From Rhizobium mongolense USDA 1844 (GTDB lineage: Bacteria; Pseudomonadota; Alphaproteobacteria; Rhizobiales; Rhizobiaceae), in contig NZ_ATTQ01000001.1 of NCBI RefSeq assembly GCF_000419765.1, positions 463,303 to 527,302 on the forward strand: a stretch of 64,000 nucleotides of DNA, given 5' to 3'. The stretch's first letter is position 1; each line of letters starts with the position of its first letter. Under the pieces are notes generated by a model. That model saw only the letters and a list, made by a program, of their open reading frames with translations. It did no database searches and was not told the origin of the DNA. This document shows, piece by piece, positions 9,641 through 17,733 of the stretch. A program made the position numbers and the translations under genes.

Positions 9641-10102
9641 ATGAACGCAAAAGCTCCTAATGCAATAGACATCTACGTGGGCTCGCGCGTGAGGATGCGT
9701 AGACTGCTGTTGGGGTTTAGCCAGGAGCGGCTGGCCGACCAGATCGGCGTTACCTTTCAGCAGGTGCAGAAATACGAGAAGGGCATGAACCGCATTGGCG
9801 CAAGCCGGCTGCAAAAGATTGCCGAAGTCCTTGCCGTACCGCCGAGCTTCTTCTTCCAGCAGGACACCGCTGAGCCGCTGAGCCTCGACGGACTGGAGCC
9901 CTCCGAAACTTTCGACCCGGTCGGAGAATTCCTGCGTTCGAAGGAGGGGCTGGCGCTTAATCGCGCTTTCTTGAAGATCACCGACCCGACCGTGCGTGAA
10001 AAGATCCTTTCCCTCGTCAAGGCGATGGCTCAGGCCGGCGAGCGCCGGGATATGACTGTCGAACCGGCAAACTCTGAGACGAGCGCTGCGCTCGACGCTT
10101 GA
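9641..10102 (+). CDS. XRE-family (Cro/CI HTH) transcriptional regulator
   Basis: A 153-residue DNA-binding protein with an N-terminal HTH_3 domain at about residues 15-70 ('SRVRMRRLLLGFSQERLADQ', then 'FQQVQKYEKGMNRIG'). This is the common rhizobial form (PraR/SinR-like) with a variable acidic C-terminus. It is followed by a strong terminator hairpin, so it is probably monocistronic. Target genes cannot be told from sequence. Confidence 0.88.
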   Translation: MNAKAPNAIDIYVGSRVRMRRLLLGFSQERLADQIGVTFQQVQKYEKGMNRIGASRLQKIAEVLAVPPSFFFQQDTAEPLSLDGLEPSETFDPVGEFLRSKEGLALNRAFLKITDPTVREKILSLVKAMAQAGERRDMTVEPANSETSAALDA

Positions 10103-10128
10103 GGAAAACCCGCTGCCGGGAGAACCGC

Positions 10129-10168
10129 AACGCTCCCTGCCCGGTCTTGCCGGAACTGTGGGAGCGTT
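10129..10168 (+). terminator. Hairpin after the XRE regulator
   Basis: AACGCTCCC and GGGAGCGTT form a perfect 9-bp stem with a smaller CCGG/CCGG pair inside the loop. It is followed by a short T-containing stretch (CTTGATT). It lies between two convergent genes and may serve both. Confidence 0.65.
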
Positions 10169-10188
10169 CTTGATTCATCGCACGCAGC

Positions 10189-12483
10189 CTAGATGAGCTT
10201 TTCCAGCGTGATCGGCAACGAACGGATGCGCTTGCCGGTCGCGTGAAAGACGGCGTTGGCGATCGCAGGTGCCACCCCGACGATCGGCAATTCGCCGACA
10301 GCCTTGCCGCCGAGCACCGAGGCACGGTAATCGGGGATGCCGACGGAAATCACCTGAAGGTCGGGCACGTCCGAATTGGTCGGCACGAGGTAGTCGGCCA
10401 GATTGTTGTTGATCACGCGGGCATATCGTTCGTCGACAATACCTTCCTCCAGCAACGCCTGGCCAATGCCCATGATAATGCCGCCGCGCCACTGGCTTTC
10501 GGCGAGCTTCGGGTTGTAGAGCCTTCCCGAATCGAGCGCGGAAACCATGCGCGAGACGCGGACCGTGCCGAAATCTTCATCGACGCGAACCTCGACGAAA
10601 TGCGCACACCAGCTATGGAGCGAATAGCCGCCTTCAGTCGGCGCCTTCATTGTCATCATCGTCGTAAAGTTGTCGTAGCGGTCTTTTCCATCCCGCTTGT
10701 CTTCCGGCAGCGTGTCACGCAGCGTCTCGACCTTCTCACGGCCGATCTGCCGCATGAAGTCTGCAATCGCAACGCCATCACCTTCTCCCCTCGGCGGCAA
10801 GATCCGGCCTTCAGAGATCGTGAGCGTATTGGCCTGCGCGTCCCGCAACGGCGAATTGGCATCGTTGAGAGCAAGCCCGATCAACTCGTCGCGCGCGGCA
10901 AGGGCGGCCTTATGGACAGCACCCGTCATCAGGTTTGCAAGCTGCGAGCCGCCCGCGACGGGCGCCCTCGGCAAGGCCGAGTCGCCGAGCTTGACGCGGA
11001 TCTGCTCGACGGGGATGCCAAGGATTTCAGCGGCGGTCTGGGCCATGATGGTATAGGTGCCCTGGCCCATGTCGATGCCGCTGCTTGCAATCTCCGCCGT
11101 ACCATCCGCAAGGATTCGCACAAGTGCCTCACCGGGCGTGCGGCGCACCGGATAGGTGCCGGCCGCCACACCCCAGCCGATCAGCGCGTTGTCGTCCCGC
11201 ATGGAACGCGGCTTTGGCGAGCGCTTCGACCAGCCGAAGGCCTCGCCACCCACGGCAAAGGCTTCGCGCAGTTGTCGCGTCGACCAAGGGATCTTGGCAT
11301 GCGGGTCTTGCTCGGCATAGTTCAGCAAACGGATCTCGACGGGGTCGATGCCGACGGCATAGGCGAGTTCATCGATTGCCGACTCCAGGCCCCATGCACT
11401 GGGATTTTCGCCGGGAGCACGAAGCGCGCCGGGCAGAACCGTATGCACAGGCACGATGTTTTGCCTCGAGCTGAAGTTCGGCACGTCATACATGATCGAG
11501 GTGACGGCACCGAGCGGCTCGACGGCCACACCCGTCATCGCCGTTTCATTGGCACCGCGCTGGACGATCGAAAGCAGCTTTCCTTCCTTCGTTGCGCCGA
11601 GCGCCAGCGTTTGACGGGTGGCAGGGCGGCCGCCGAAGGCAGTGAATGTCTGCGCACGGGTGACCGCGACCTTGACGGGACGGTCGAGCTTCCTTGCGGC
11701 CATGATCGCAAGTGCTGCATGCGGCAGCGAGAGTGCCTTGGAACCGAAACCGCCGCCGATATAGGGCGAGATGATCCGCACATTCTCGAAGGGCAATTCG
11801 AACCACTCGGCATAGCTTCGCGCCATGCCATCCACCCATTGGCTCGGTTCCCAAAGCGTCAGCACATCGCCGTCCCATTTGGCGATCAGCCCGTGGGGTT
11901 CGATCGGCACGTTATATTCACGCGGTGTCTTATATTCAGCTTCGATCCGAACAGGAGCTTCAGCCAGCGCCTGTTCGGCCTTACCCCACTCAATCGTCAT
12001 TTGCTCGACCGCAATACCCTCCCCGGCCCGTGGATCATCGAAGCCGAAGATGGCCTGCTTCTCGTCGTAGCTCACCTTGATCAACGCCGCGGCAGCGGTC
12101 GCCTGTTCGAGCGTTTCGGCGAACACGGCTGCAACATGCTGCCCACTGAAGGTAATCTCGTTGGTCAGCGCGAGATAAGGACCTTCAGGACCGGGCGTGC
12201 CGGCCCAGGTGGTTGCCGATTTCAGCTCCATGATGTTGTCCGGGGTCAGCACGAGCAGCACGCCAGGCGATGCCTCAGCTGCAGAGATGTCCATCGAGCT
12301 GATTGTGCCTGCCGCAATCGTGCTCTGGACCATCACGCCGTGAACGACGCCGTCGATTTGATTTTCGAGCGCGTAGTTTGCCTTGCCGGTGATCTTTGCC
12401 GGTCCATCCAAGCGCGACAGGCGACCTCCAAGCACGCCATCTGCTGCATCACCGCGTTTGATTTTCGGTTCCATGACGGTCAT
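10189..12483 (-). CDS. Xanthine dehydrogenase/aldehyde oxidase-family molybdopterin-binding subunit (PaoC/YagR-like)
   Basis: The 764-residue catalytic subunit of a three-subunit molybdenum hydroxylase. It has the N-terminal aldehyde-oxidase/xanthine-dehydrogenase hammerhead domain and the long molybdopterin-binding region, including 'SPYIGGGFGSKA' and 'GIDMGQGTYTIMAQTAAEIL'. Residue pattern and partner subunits match periplasmic-type aldehyde oxidoreductases (PaoABC) more than purine enzymes. Its ATG overlaps the FAD-subunit stop by four bases. Substrate class (aromatic or aliphatic aldehydes) is inferred. XdhC/PaoD-type maturation factor is not in the window. Confidence 0.9.
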   Translation of the reverse strand: MTVMEPKIKRGDAADGVLGGRLSRLDGPAKITGKANYALENQIDGVVHGVMVQSTIAAGTISSMDISAAEASPGVLLVLTPDNIMELKSATTWAGTPGPEGPYLALTNEITFSGQHVAAVFAETLEQATAAAALIKVSYDEKQAIFGFDDPRAGEGIAVEQMTIEWGKAEQALAEAPVRIEAEYKTPREYNVPIEPHGLIAKWDGDVLTLWEPSQWVDGMARSYAEWFELPFENVRIISPYIGGGFGSKALSLPHAALAIMAARKLDRPVKVAVTRAQTFTAFGGRPATRQTLALGATKEGKLLSIVQRGANETAMTGVAVEPLGAVTSIMYDVPNFSSRQNIVPVHTVLPGALRAPGENPSAWGLESAIDELAYAVGIDPVEIRLLNYAEQDPHAKIPWSTRQLREAFAVGGEAFGWSKRSPKPRSMRDDNALIGWGVAAGTYPVRRTPGEALVRILADGTAEIASSGIDMGQGTYTIMAQTAAEILGIPVEQIRVKLGDSALPRAPVAGGSQLANLMTGAVHKAALAARDELIGLALNDANSPLRDAQANTLTISEGRILPPRGEGDGVAIADFMRQIGREKVETLRDTLPEDKRDGKDRYDNFTTMMTMKAPTEGGYSLHSWCAHFVEVRVDEDFGTVRVSRMVSALDSGRLYNPKLAESQWRGGIIMGIGQALLEEGIVDERYARVINNNLADYLVPTNSDVPDLQVISVGIPDYRASVLGGKAVGELPIVGVAPAIANAVFHATGKRIRSLPITLEKLI

Positions 12484-13463
12484 GCCAGACCTCCCAATCT
12501 TTGTATGGCGCGAGCAACGACACGTGGCGCCAGGTCGATCTTGTACCGGTTGGCGCCATGGTCGATGGCGCCCTCAATGGCAAGCACGCTTGCTTTTGCG
12601 ATCGCCGCGGCTTCGACGGTCTTGCCGATCAAGGCGCGTTCGACCGCGCGGGCGCGCCACGGTTTTGTCGCAACGCCTCCCAGCGCAACACGAAGGTCGC
12701 GGATCGTTTTGCCATCCTCTTCCAGCTCGAGGCCGACAGCAGCGCTGGCGGTAGCAAATTCGTAGGATTGCCGGTCGCGGACCTTGAGATAAATCGATCT
12801 TCGGGCTGCTTGCGAGGCGGGGATGAAAATGGCGGTGATGAGTTCACCGCGTTCAATTTCATGCTCCAGTTGCGGCGTGTTGCCCGGAGCCAGAAAGAAG
12901 TCGTCGACCGCAATCTGCCGCACGCCCAGATGGATCACCGCGTCGAACGCGACGAGCGCCACCGCGAGATCGCCCGGATTGACCGCGATGCAGTGCTCGC
13001 TGGTGCCGAGCACGGCGTGGTTGCGGGTCATTCCGCCGATCGCCGAACATCCCGAACCCGGCTCGCGCTTGTTGCAGGCTTTAAAGACTGCCGGGTCGCG
13101 GAAATACGCACAGCGGGTGCGCTGCAGGAGGTTGCCACCAATTGTCGCCATGTTGCGAAGCTGGGCGGATGCCGCCAGCGACAGCGATTGCGAGATCGCG
13201 GGGAACGCTTCTCTTATGACCCGATGCTCGGCCACCTCGCTCATCTTGGCGAGCGCGCCGATCGTAACGCCTGTCTCGGTCGACGAGATTGCGTCCAGCC
13301 CGGAAAGAAATGTGATATCGACGACCGTTTCCGGCGCGGCAATGCCGCATTTGGCAAGATCGAGCAGGGTGGTGCCGCCTGCAATGACCATCGCGCCTTG
13401 CCGGGCGGCTGCCTCTCTGGCTTGATCGGCCGACGATGCGCGCAAATAGGAAAACTCTTTCAT
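12480..13463 (-). CDS. FAD-binding subunit of molybdenum hydroxylase (PaoB/YagS-like)
   Basis: A 327-residue electron-transfer subunit carrying FAD (VMO/CO-dehydrogenase flavoprotein fold, 'VIAGGTTLLDLAK' near residues 26-38 and 'ATIGGNLLQRTRC' near 106-118). Cysteines at about 118, 130, 139 and 158 ('RCAYFRDP..ACNKREPGSGC') match the extra [4Fe-4S] cluster of PaoB-type and 4-hydroxybenzoyl-CoA reductase subunits, so electrons probably pass through an additional cluster. It overlaps both neighbours by four bases (ATGA). Confidence 0.9.
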   Translation of the reverse strand: MKEFSYLRASSADQAREAAARQGAMVIAGGTTLLDLAKCGIAAPETVVDITFLSGLDAISSTETGVTIGALAKMSEVAEHRVIREAFPAISQSLSLAASAQLRNMATIGGNLLQRTRCAYFRDPAVFKACNKREPGSGCSAIGGMTRNHAVLGTSEHCIAVNPGDLAVALVAFDAVIHLGVRQIAVDDFFLAPGNTPQLEHEIERGELITAIFIPASQAARRSIYLKVRDRQSYEFATASAAVGLELEEDGKTIRDLRVALGGVATKPWRARAVERALIGKTVEAAAIAKASVLAIEGAIDHGANRYKIDLAPRVVARAIQRLGGLA

Positions 13464-13936
13464 CGCGCCGTCTCCGCAGCTTCGCGCACCGCCGCTACGA
13501 TGCTGTTATGGGCCCCGCACCGACAGAGATTGCCGGACATATATTCACGGATCTCGCTATCGGAGCCCGTATGACCCTCGCGAATGCAAGCAACTGCCGA
13601 CATGATCTGGCCCGGCGTGCAATAGCCGCACTGGAAAGCATCATGCTCAAGAAACGCCGCCTGAACCGGATGAAGGGTGCCGTCTGCCGCAGCGAGGCCT
13701 TCGATTGTCGTGACTTGCCGCCCCTCGGCCTGGGCCGCAAGCGTGAGACAGGCAAGCACGCGCCTGCCGTCGATATGGACGGTGCAAGCGCCGCACTGCC
13801 CGTGGTCGCAGCCTTTCTTCGTGCCGGTCAGCGCCAGATGTTCACGCAATGCATCGAGCAGCGTCACGCGTGGATCGACAGCAAGCGCGTGCGGTGCACC
13901 GTTGATATCAAGCCTGAGGTTGATTGTCCGGGTCAT
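13460..13936 (-). CDS. (2Fe-2S)-binding subunit of molybdenum hydroxylase (PaoA/YagT-like)
   Basis: A 158-residue subunit with two [2Fe-2S] clusters: a plant-ferredoxin-type set C43, C48, C51, C63 and a second set C103, C106, C138, C140 (FQCGYCTPGQ and NLCRCG). It passes electrons between the Mo centre and FAD. Unlike E. coli PaoA, it has no Tat leader, so the complex is predicted to be cytoplasmic unless exported on another subunit. First gene of the operon, divergent from a TetR regulator. Confidence 0.93.
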   Translation of the reverse strand: MTRTINLRLDINGAPHALAVDPRVTLLDALREHLALTGTKKGCDHGQCGACTVHIDGRRVLACLTLAAQAEGRQVTTIEGLAAADGTLHPVQAAFLEHDAFQCGYCTPGQIMSAVACIREGHTGSDSEIREYMSGNLCRCGAHNSIVAAVREAAETAR

Positions 13937-14132
13937 GGTGTTCTCCTGCCTCGACGGAGGAATTTTGCGCCGTCATTGAAAATAGCCGGGTCTTGAATTG
14001 CAAAGCGCCTGCGCCAGCTAAAATCTGGTTTCGGTCTCTGCGGGATTTGCTTTCACCTCGTGGCGCCTGCGCAATTGAGACATGACATTCCGCCTCTTTC
14101 TGCGATAACAGGTGCAAGGCCCTCAAGTTAAA

Positions 14133-14146
14133 CGGAGGCGCCTCCG
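14133..14146. promoter_or_regulatory. Perfect 14-bp palindrome, probable TetR operator
   Basis: CGGAGGCGCCTCCG is a perfect palindrome flanked by TTAAA on both sides. It lies in the divergent space between the oxidoreductase operon and the TetR gene, 55 bases upstream of the latter's start. Position and symmetry fit an operator for that TetR protein; binding is inferred. Confidence 0.6.
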
Positions 14147-14200
14147 ATTAAACTAGCGGCTTGCGCGGCAGCGTCAAGCCCCCATCCGCAGGAGAGGCTT

Positions 14201-14815
14201 TTGACCGGAAAGGCAATAGCCGGAAGCGAGACGAAACCCGAAAGGCGCATGCGTGCCGATGCGTTGCGCAACCGCGACAAACTCATTGCTGTTGCCGCCG
14301 ACGTCTTCGCCGATGATGGCGTCGAAGGTTCGCTGGAGGAGGTCGCCCGGCGTGCCGGCGTCGGTATCGGTACGCTCTACCGGCACTTTCCGACGCGCGA
14401 ACATCTGGTCGAAGTTGTCTATCGGCGGGAGCTGCAGAATTTGGCGACTGCCGCGAGCGATCTGGCGGCAACGCATCCGGCGGACCAGGCCCTTGAAGAA
14501 TGGATGCACCGTTTCGTCAACTACATTGCCGCCAAGCGCGGTATGGCACAAAGCCTGCGCATTTTGCTGAATTGCAACTCCGAGCTCTTTGCCGAAAGCG
14601 CCGGCATCATCTCCGGGGCTCTTCGACACTTGATGGACAACGCTGCCGCAATGGGCATGATCCGCAGCGACGTGGAGAGCACCGACCTCTTGCATGCGCT
14701 TTCGAGCATCTATTCGATGCCCGACTCGCCGGAATGGCGGGAACGCTCGCGCAGGCTGATCCGCCTGTTGATGGATGGACTTAAATGGGGGGTAAAAATG
14801 GGGCCGGCCGATTAG
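14201..14815 (+). CDS. TetR/AcrR-family transcriptional regulator
   Basis: A 204-residue one-component repressor with an N-terminal HTH ('NRDKLIAVAADVFADDGVEG', 'RRAGVGIGTLYRHFPTRE', about residues 26-70) and a variable ligand-binding C-terminus. The start is a TTG at 14201 with GGAGAGG seven bases upstream; the first in-frame ATG is 16 codons later and lacks a comparable site. It is divergent from the molybdenum oxidoreductase operon with a perfect palindrome between, so it probably represses that operon and itself, and responds to the aldehyde or a related effector. Confidence 0.87.
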   Translation: MTGKAIAGSETKPERRMRADALRNRDKLIAVAADVFADDGVEGSLEEVARRAGVGIGTLYRHFPTREHLVEVVYRRELQNLATAASDLAATHPADQALEEWMHRFVNYIAAKRGMAQSLRILLNCNSELFAESAGIISGALRHLMDNAAAMGMIRSDVESTDLLHALSSIYSMPDSPEWRERSRRLIRLLMDGLKWGVKMGPAD

Positions 14816-15173
14816 GCGAGGGGCGTTGTTCTTGAGCTTTGCCAAGATGGCTCGCTCGGCACGCTGCGCTCGCACCCAACTCATTGCCTCATCGTTCAAG
14901 ACATAGTCCTGATGACCGGCCTGTAGGATCGACAGGAAGTTAAGCCGCGATTTTGGTCATGGCAGGCTCATAGCGGGGCTCGCAAAGAGCGCGGCCGCGG
15001 CCCCCGCAATATATAGTAGATTGCTCCTCGCTGCTGAAATCCATTCCACCGGGAGAGCAGTTTATGTCCCTGATGCGCCACAAACCGCACCGCCTGCCGG
15101 ATCGATCGGAGTTTTGACAGCGATCGAAATTTAGGGTAGAAATGCTTAAAAAGGTAGAAATGTCGGAGCTGTC
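14816..15173. other. Intergenic before vapBC
   Basis: About 360 bases without a supported gene. On the minus strand a short piece around 14820-14930 (reads DYVLNDEAMSWVRAQRAERA) looks protein-like but has no intact frame or start, and I cannot name it; it may be a gene remnant. The last 60 bases are AT-richer and probably hold the vapB promoter. Confidence 0.35.
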
Positions 15174-15431
15174 ATGTCGCTCAATATCAAAAACCCCGCC
15201 ACAGTCGCTCTTGTTGACGAGCTTGCGCGGCGGCAAGGTATCAGCAAGACCGCAGCCATTCATCAGGCTTTGACGGAGCGTCTACATCGCATGGGATACG
15301 GCGATGTGGCGCAGGAGCGCCTGCTCGCCGAGATGCAGGCGATTCGTGGGCGAGTGTCGCGATTGCCCGAACTCGACAGCCGAAGCGATGAAGAAATCAT
15401 CGGCTACGATGAGCATGGAATTCCGAACTGA
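15174..15431 (+). CDS. vapB: Type II antitoxin, VapB family
   Basis: An 85-residue protein with an N-terminal DNA-binding segment (MSLNIKNPATVALVDELARR, GISKTAAIHQAL) of the Rv0623/PSK-type VapB family, and an acidic C-terminus expected to wrap the toxin. It neutralises VapC and normally autorepresses the operon with it. Its TGA overlaps the vapC start (TGATG), the usual coupling in such modules. It lies 1 kb upstream of repABC, which suggests a role in replicon maintenance. Confidence 0.88.
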   Translation: MSLNIKNPATVALVDELARRQGISKTAAIHQALTERLHRMGYGDVAQERLLAEMQAIRGRVSRLPELDSRSDEEIIGYDEHGIPN

Positions 15432-15817
15432 TGGTGATCGATACCTCTGCAATTGTCGCGATCCTGCGCAGTGAGCCAGAGGCCGCAGCGCTCGAGAGAA
15501 CGGTCGTTGCCAACCCTATTCGCTTGGTCCCCGCCACATGTGTTCTTGAGGCGCGTATGGTTTTGGTCAGCCGGCGCGGCGAACACGCACTTGCCGAGAT
15601 CGATCTGTGGCTCACCAGAATAGAGGCCGACATCGTTCCGGTCGACGCCGATCTGGTGGATCTGGCGACACAGGCCTGGCTTACTTACGGCAAGGGCCGC
15701 CATCCGGCGGCATTGAATTTTGCCGATTGTTTTTCCTACGCTTTGGCAAAGCGTGCGGACGAACCGCTTCTCTTCATCGGCGAGGGCCTTTCGCGCACCG
15801 ATATCGAGGCGGCATAA
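15431..15817 (+). CDS. vapC: Type II toxin, VapC PIN-domain ribonuclease
   Basis: A 128-residue PIN-domain protein. Acidic residues expected to bind Mg2+ are visible at D4 (VIDTSA), E40 (TCVLEARMV) and D99 (NFADCFSYALAK). VapC toxins cleave specific RNAs, often initiator tRNA or rRNA, when antitoxin is lost. All catalytic acids look intact, so the toxin is probably active. Translationally coupled to vapB. Confidence 0.9.
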   Translation: MVIDTSAIVAILRSEPEAAALERTVVANPIRLVPATCVLEARMVLVSRRGEHALAEIDLWLTRIEADIVPVDADLVDLATQAWLTYGKGRHPAALNFADCFSYALAKRADEPLLFIGEGLSRTDIEAA

Positions 15818-16190
15818 TGATGGCTGGCGACGCTGCTTCCGATAACGACTGCCTAACATCGTCCCCCCGCCCTACCCGCGCATTGCAGGATGCCACCGAT
15901 CGTGCCCGCGGCTACGTCGAGGCGGCGAACTCTGCCAATACGCGACGCGCCTGTGCCGCCGACTGGAAACCGCAACCGCCACTCTTCCACGCCCCGGCAG
16001 GAGGAAGCCATTCTTCCGGAAGACCTGGTCGCCATGCTGGAGACGCTGGATCGCTGCGGGGCTTGCGCGACCGCGCCATGCCCCTCGTCGGTTTGCCGGA
16101 GCCTGCGCGCTTTGAAATCATCGGGCTCAACCTCGCGCGCGACCAGACCGAGGACGGGCTCGGCTGGTTAATTGAAATCGAAAGACAGCC
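15817..16190 (+). pseudogene. Decayed tyrosine recombinase/integrase
   Basis: Pieces of one tyrosine recombinase appear in different frames. 'ARGYVEAANSANTRRACAAD' is the N-terminal SAM-like DNA-binding segment. 'PRQEEAILPEDLVAMLETLD' follows in a second frame. 'GLRDRAMPLVGL..FEIIGL..RDQTEDGLGW' resembles the start of the catalytic domain in a third. The middle is missing and the catalytic C-terminus (HxxR, H, Tyr) is gone. It overlaps the vapC stop by one base. Non-functional remnant of an integration module next to the replication region. Confidence 0.7.
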
Positions 16191-16363
16191 ACCTTATCTG
16201 CTCGCGTACCCGATTCGGCGGGTGCAGACCTTGGCGCTTTCCAGCTAATGCGCTGATATGATTTGCTTCCAGTTCATTACGGAAGCTAAAAAGGGGTTCA
16301 TTTCTGCAAGCCATACTTCTGTGACGCGGCTAAGTACTCCGCGAAAAAGCCCGTTTAGAAGGT

Positions 16364-16382
16364 GCTTAACCGCCTGTTAAGC
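16364..16382. promoter_or_regulatory. Inverted repeat upstream of repA
   Basis: GCTTAAC-N5-GTTAAGC, perfect 7-bp arms, 86 bases upstream of repA within an otherwise AT-richer leader (16250-16467). Its half-site TTAAC resembles part of the rhizobial parS palindrome but the spacing differs (19 bp overall). It probably belongs to the repABC promoter/operator controlled by RepA-RepB; this is inferred from position. Confidence 0.45.
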
Positions 16383-16467
16383 CAGCGGCCTTGCAAGAAA
16401 ATGAGAATCGGCGCTAAATGCGGTTTCATTGGCCTCACGGCGTTAAAATCGCATTTTCGAGATTTCC

Positions 16468-17682
16468 ATGAATATGGCACCTACAATTGGTAAAGCAATT
16501 TCTGATGTCGATCAGCTGATCATCGGCCAGGCACAGGAACTGTCCGACAAATTGAAGCAGCATCGCCTGGAAATGTTTCCGCCCCGTGCGATGAAAAGCC
16601 TGCGCGAATTCCAGCTTGCCGAGGTGGCGCGCTTCCTTGGCGTCACGAGCGGCTATCTTCGCAATCTCTCGCTGGAGGGCAAGGGGCCTCTGCCGCAGGT
16701 GACGCCATCCGGGCGCAGATCCTATACCGCCAGGCAGATGGATGAAATGCGCCTGTTCTTGGATCAGAATGCCCGAGGCAGCACGCGTTACGTCCCCCAC
16801 CGCACGGGCAATGAACACCTGCAGGTCATCGCCGTCGTGAATTTCAAGGGCGGCAGCGGCAAAACCACGAGTGCTGCCCATCTCGCCCAGCATCTGGCGC
16901 TGACTGGCCACCGCGTTCTTGCCGTCGACCTTGACCCGCAGGCCTCGCTTTCGGCGATCCACGGCTTCCAGCCCGAATTCGACGTCGACGAAAACGAGAC
17001 GCTTTATGCGGCAATCCGTTACGACGACGAGCGGCGACCGCTGAGGGAGATCATTCGCAAGACCAATTTTCCCAATCTCGACCTGGTTCCAGGCAATCTC
17101 GAATTGATGGAATTCGAGCATGATACGCCGCGCGTGCTTGCCCAGGGCAAAGCGAGCGACTACGGCCGCATCTTCTTTGCCCGCCTTGACGAGGCGCTGT
17201 CTTCCGTCGCCGACGACTATGATGTCGTCGTCATCGACTGCCCTCCCCAGCTCGGCTTCCTGACGATGAGCGCCATCTGCAGCGCAACCGCCGTGCTCAT
17301 CACCGTTCATCCGCAAATGCTCGACGTGATGTCCATGTGCCAGTTCCTGCAGATGCTGGGCGAGGTGCTGAACACGCTGAAAGGCGCCGGCGGCAACATG
17401 AATCTCGACTGGTTGCGCTATCTCGTGACACGCTACGACCCGCAGGATGGACCACAGACGCAGATGGTCGCCTTCATGCGCTCGATGTTCCGCAATCACG
17501 TGCTCACAAATCCCATGTTGCGAAGCGTGGCGATTTCGGATGCTGCCATGACAAACCAGACCCTCTACGAGGTGGAGCGCAATCAGTTTACCCGCGCGAC
17601 CTATGACCGCGCCATGGAGGCCATGAGCGCCGTAAATGGCGAAATCGCCGAGCTCATCCATAAGGCATGGGGGCGCAGATGA
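16468..17682 (+). CDS. repA: Plasmid partitioning protein RepA (ParA-type ATPase)
   Basis: A 404-residue ParA-family ATPase that segregates the replicon with RepB and autorepresses repABC. The N-terminal HTH region (about 45-100, 'LAEVARFLGVTSGYLRNLS') precedes a deviant Walker A KGGSGKTT at residues 127-134 and 'VLAVDLDPQASLSAIHG'. Length and layout match rhizobial RepA. It is followed by repB after 51 bases. Promoter region upstream contains an inverted repeat. Confidence 0.97.
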   Translation: MNMAPTIGKAISDVDQLIIGQAQELSDKLKQHRLEMFPPRAMKSLREFQLAEVARFLGVTSGYLRNLSLEGKGPLPQVTPSGRRSYTARQMDEMRLFLDQNARGSTRYVPHRTGNEHLQVIAVVNFKGGSGKTTSAAHLAQHLALTGHRVLAVDLDPQASLSAIHGFQPEFDVDENETLYAAIRYDDERRPLREIIRKTNFPNLDLVPGNLELMEFEHDTPRVLAQGKASDYGRIFFARLDEALSSVADDYDVVVIDCPPQLGFLTMSAICSATAVLITVHPQMLDVMSMCQFLQMLGEVLNTLKGAGGNMNLDWLRYLVTRYDPQDGPQTQMVAFMRSMFRNHVLTNPMLRSVAISDAAMTNQTLYEVERNQFTRATYDRAMEAMSAVNGEIAELIHKAWGRR

Positions 17683-17692
17683 CGGCGCACCG

Positions 17693-17708
17693 ATTGACCG
17701 CGACCAAC
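17693..17708. repeat. Degenerate parS-like site between repA and repB
   Basis: ATTGACCGCGACCAAC fits GTTnnCnGCnGnnAAC except at two positions. In several repABC plasmids parS lies in this intergenic space, so it may be a weak or decayed site. Confidence 0.3.
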
Positions 17709-17733
17709 CGTTCAACCGCCAGGAGGAGAAAGA

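Noticed and set aside
10243..12765. 840-codon plus-strand frame over the molybdenum subunit
   Set aside because: Arg/His/Asp-rich mirror translation of the true minus-strand gene; crosses into the FAD subunit gene.
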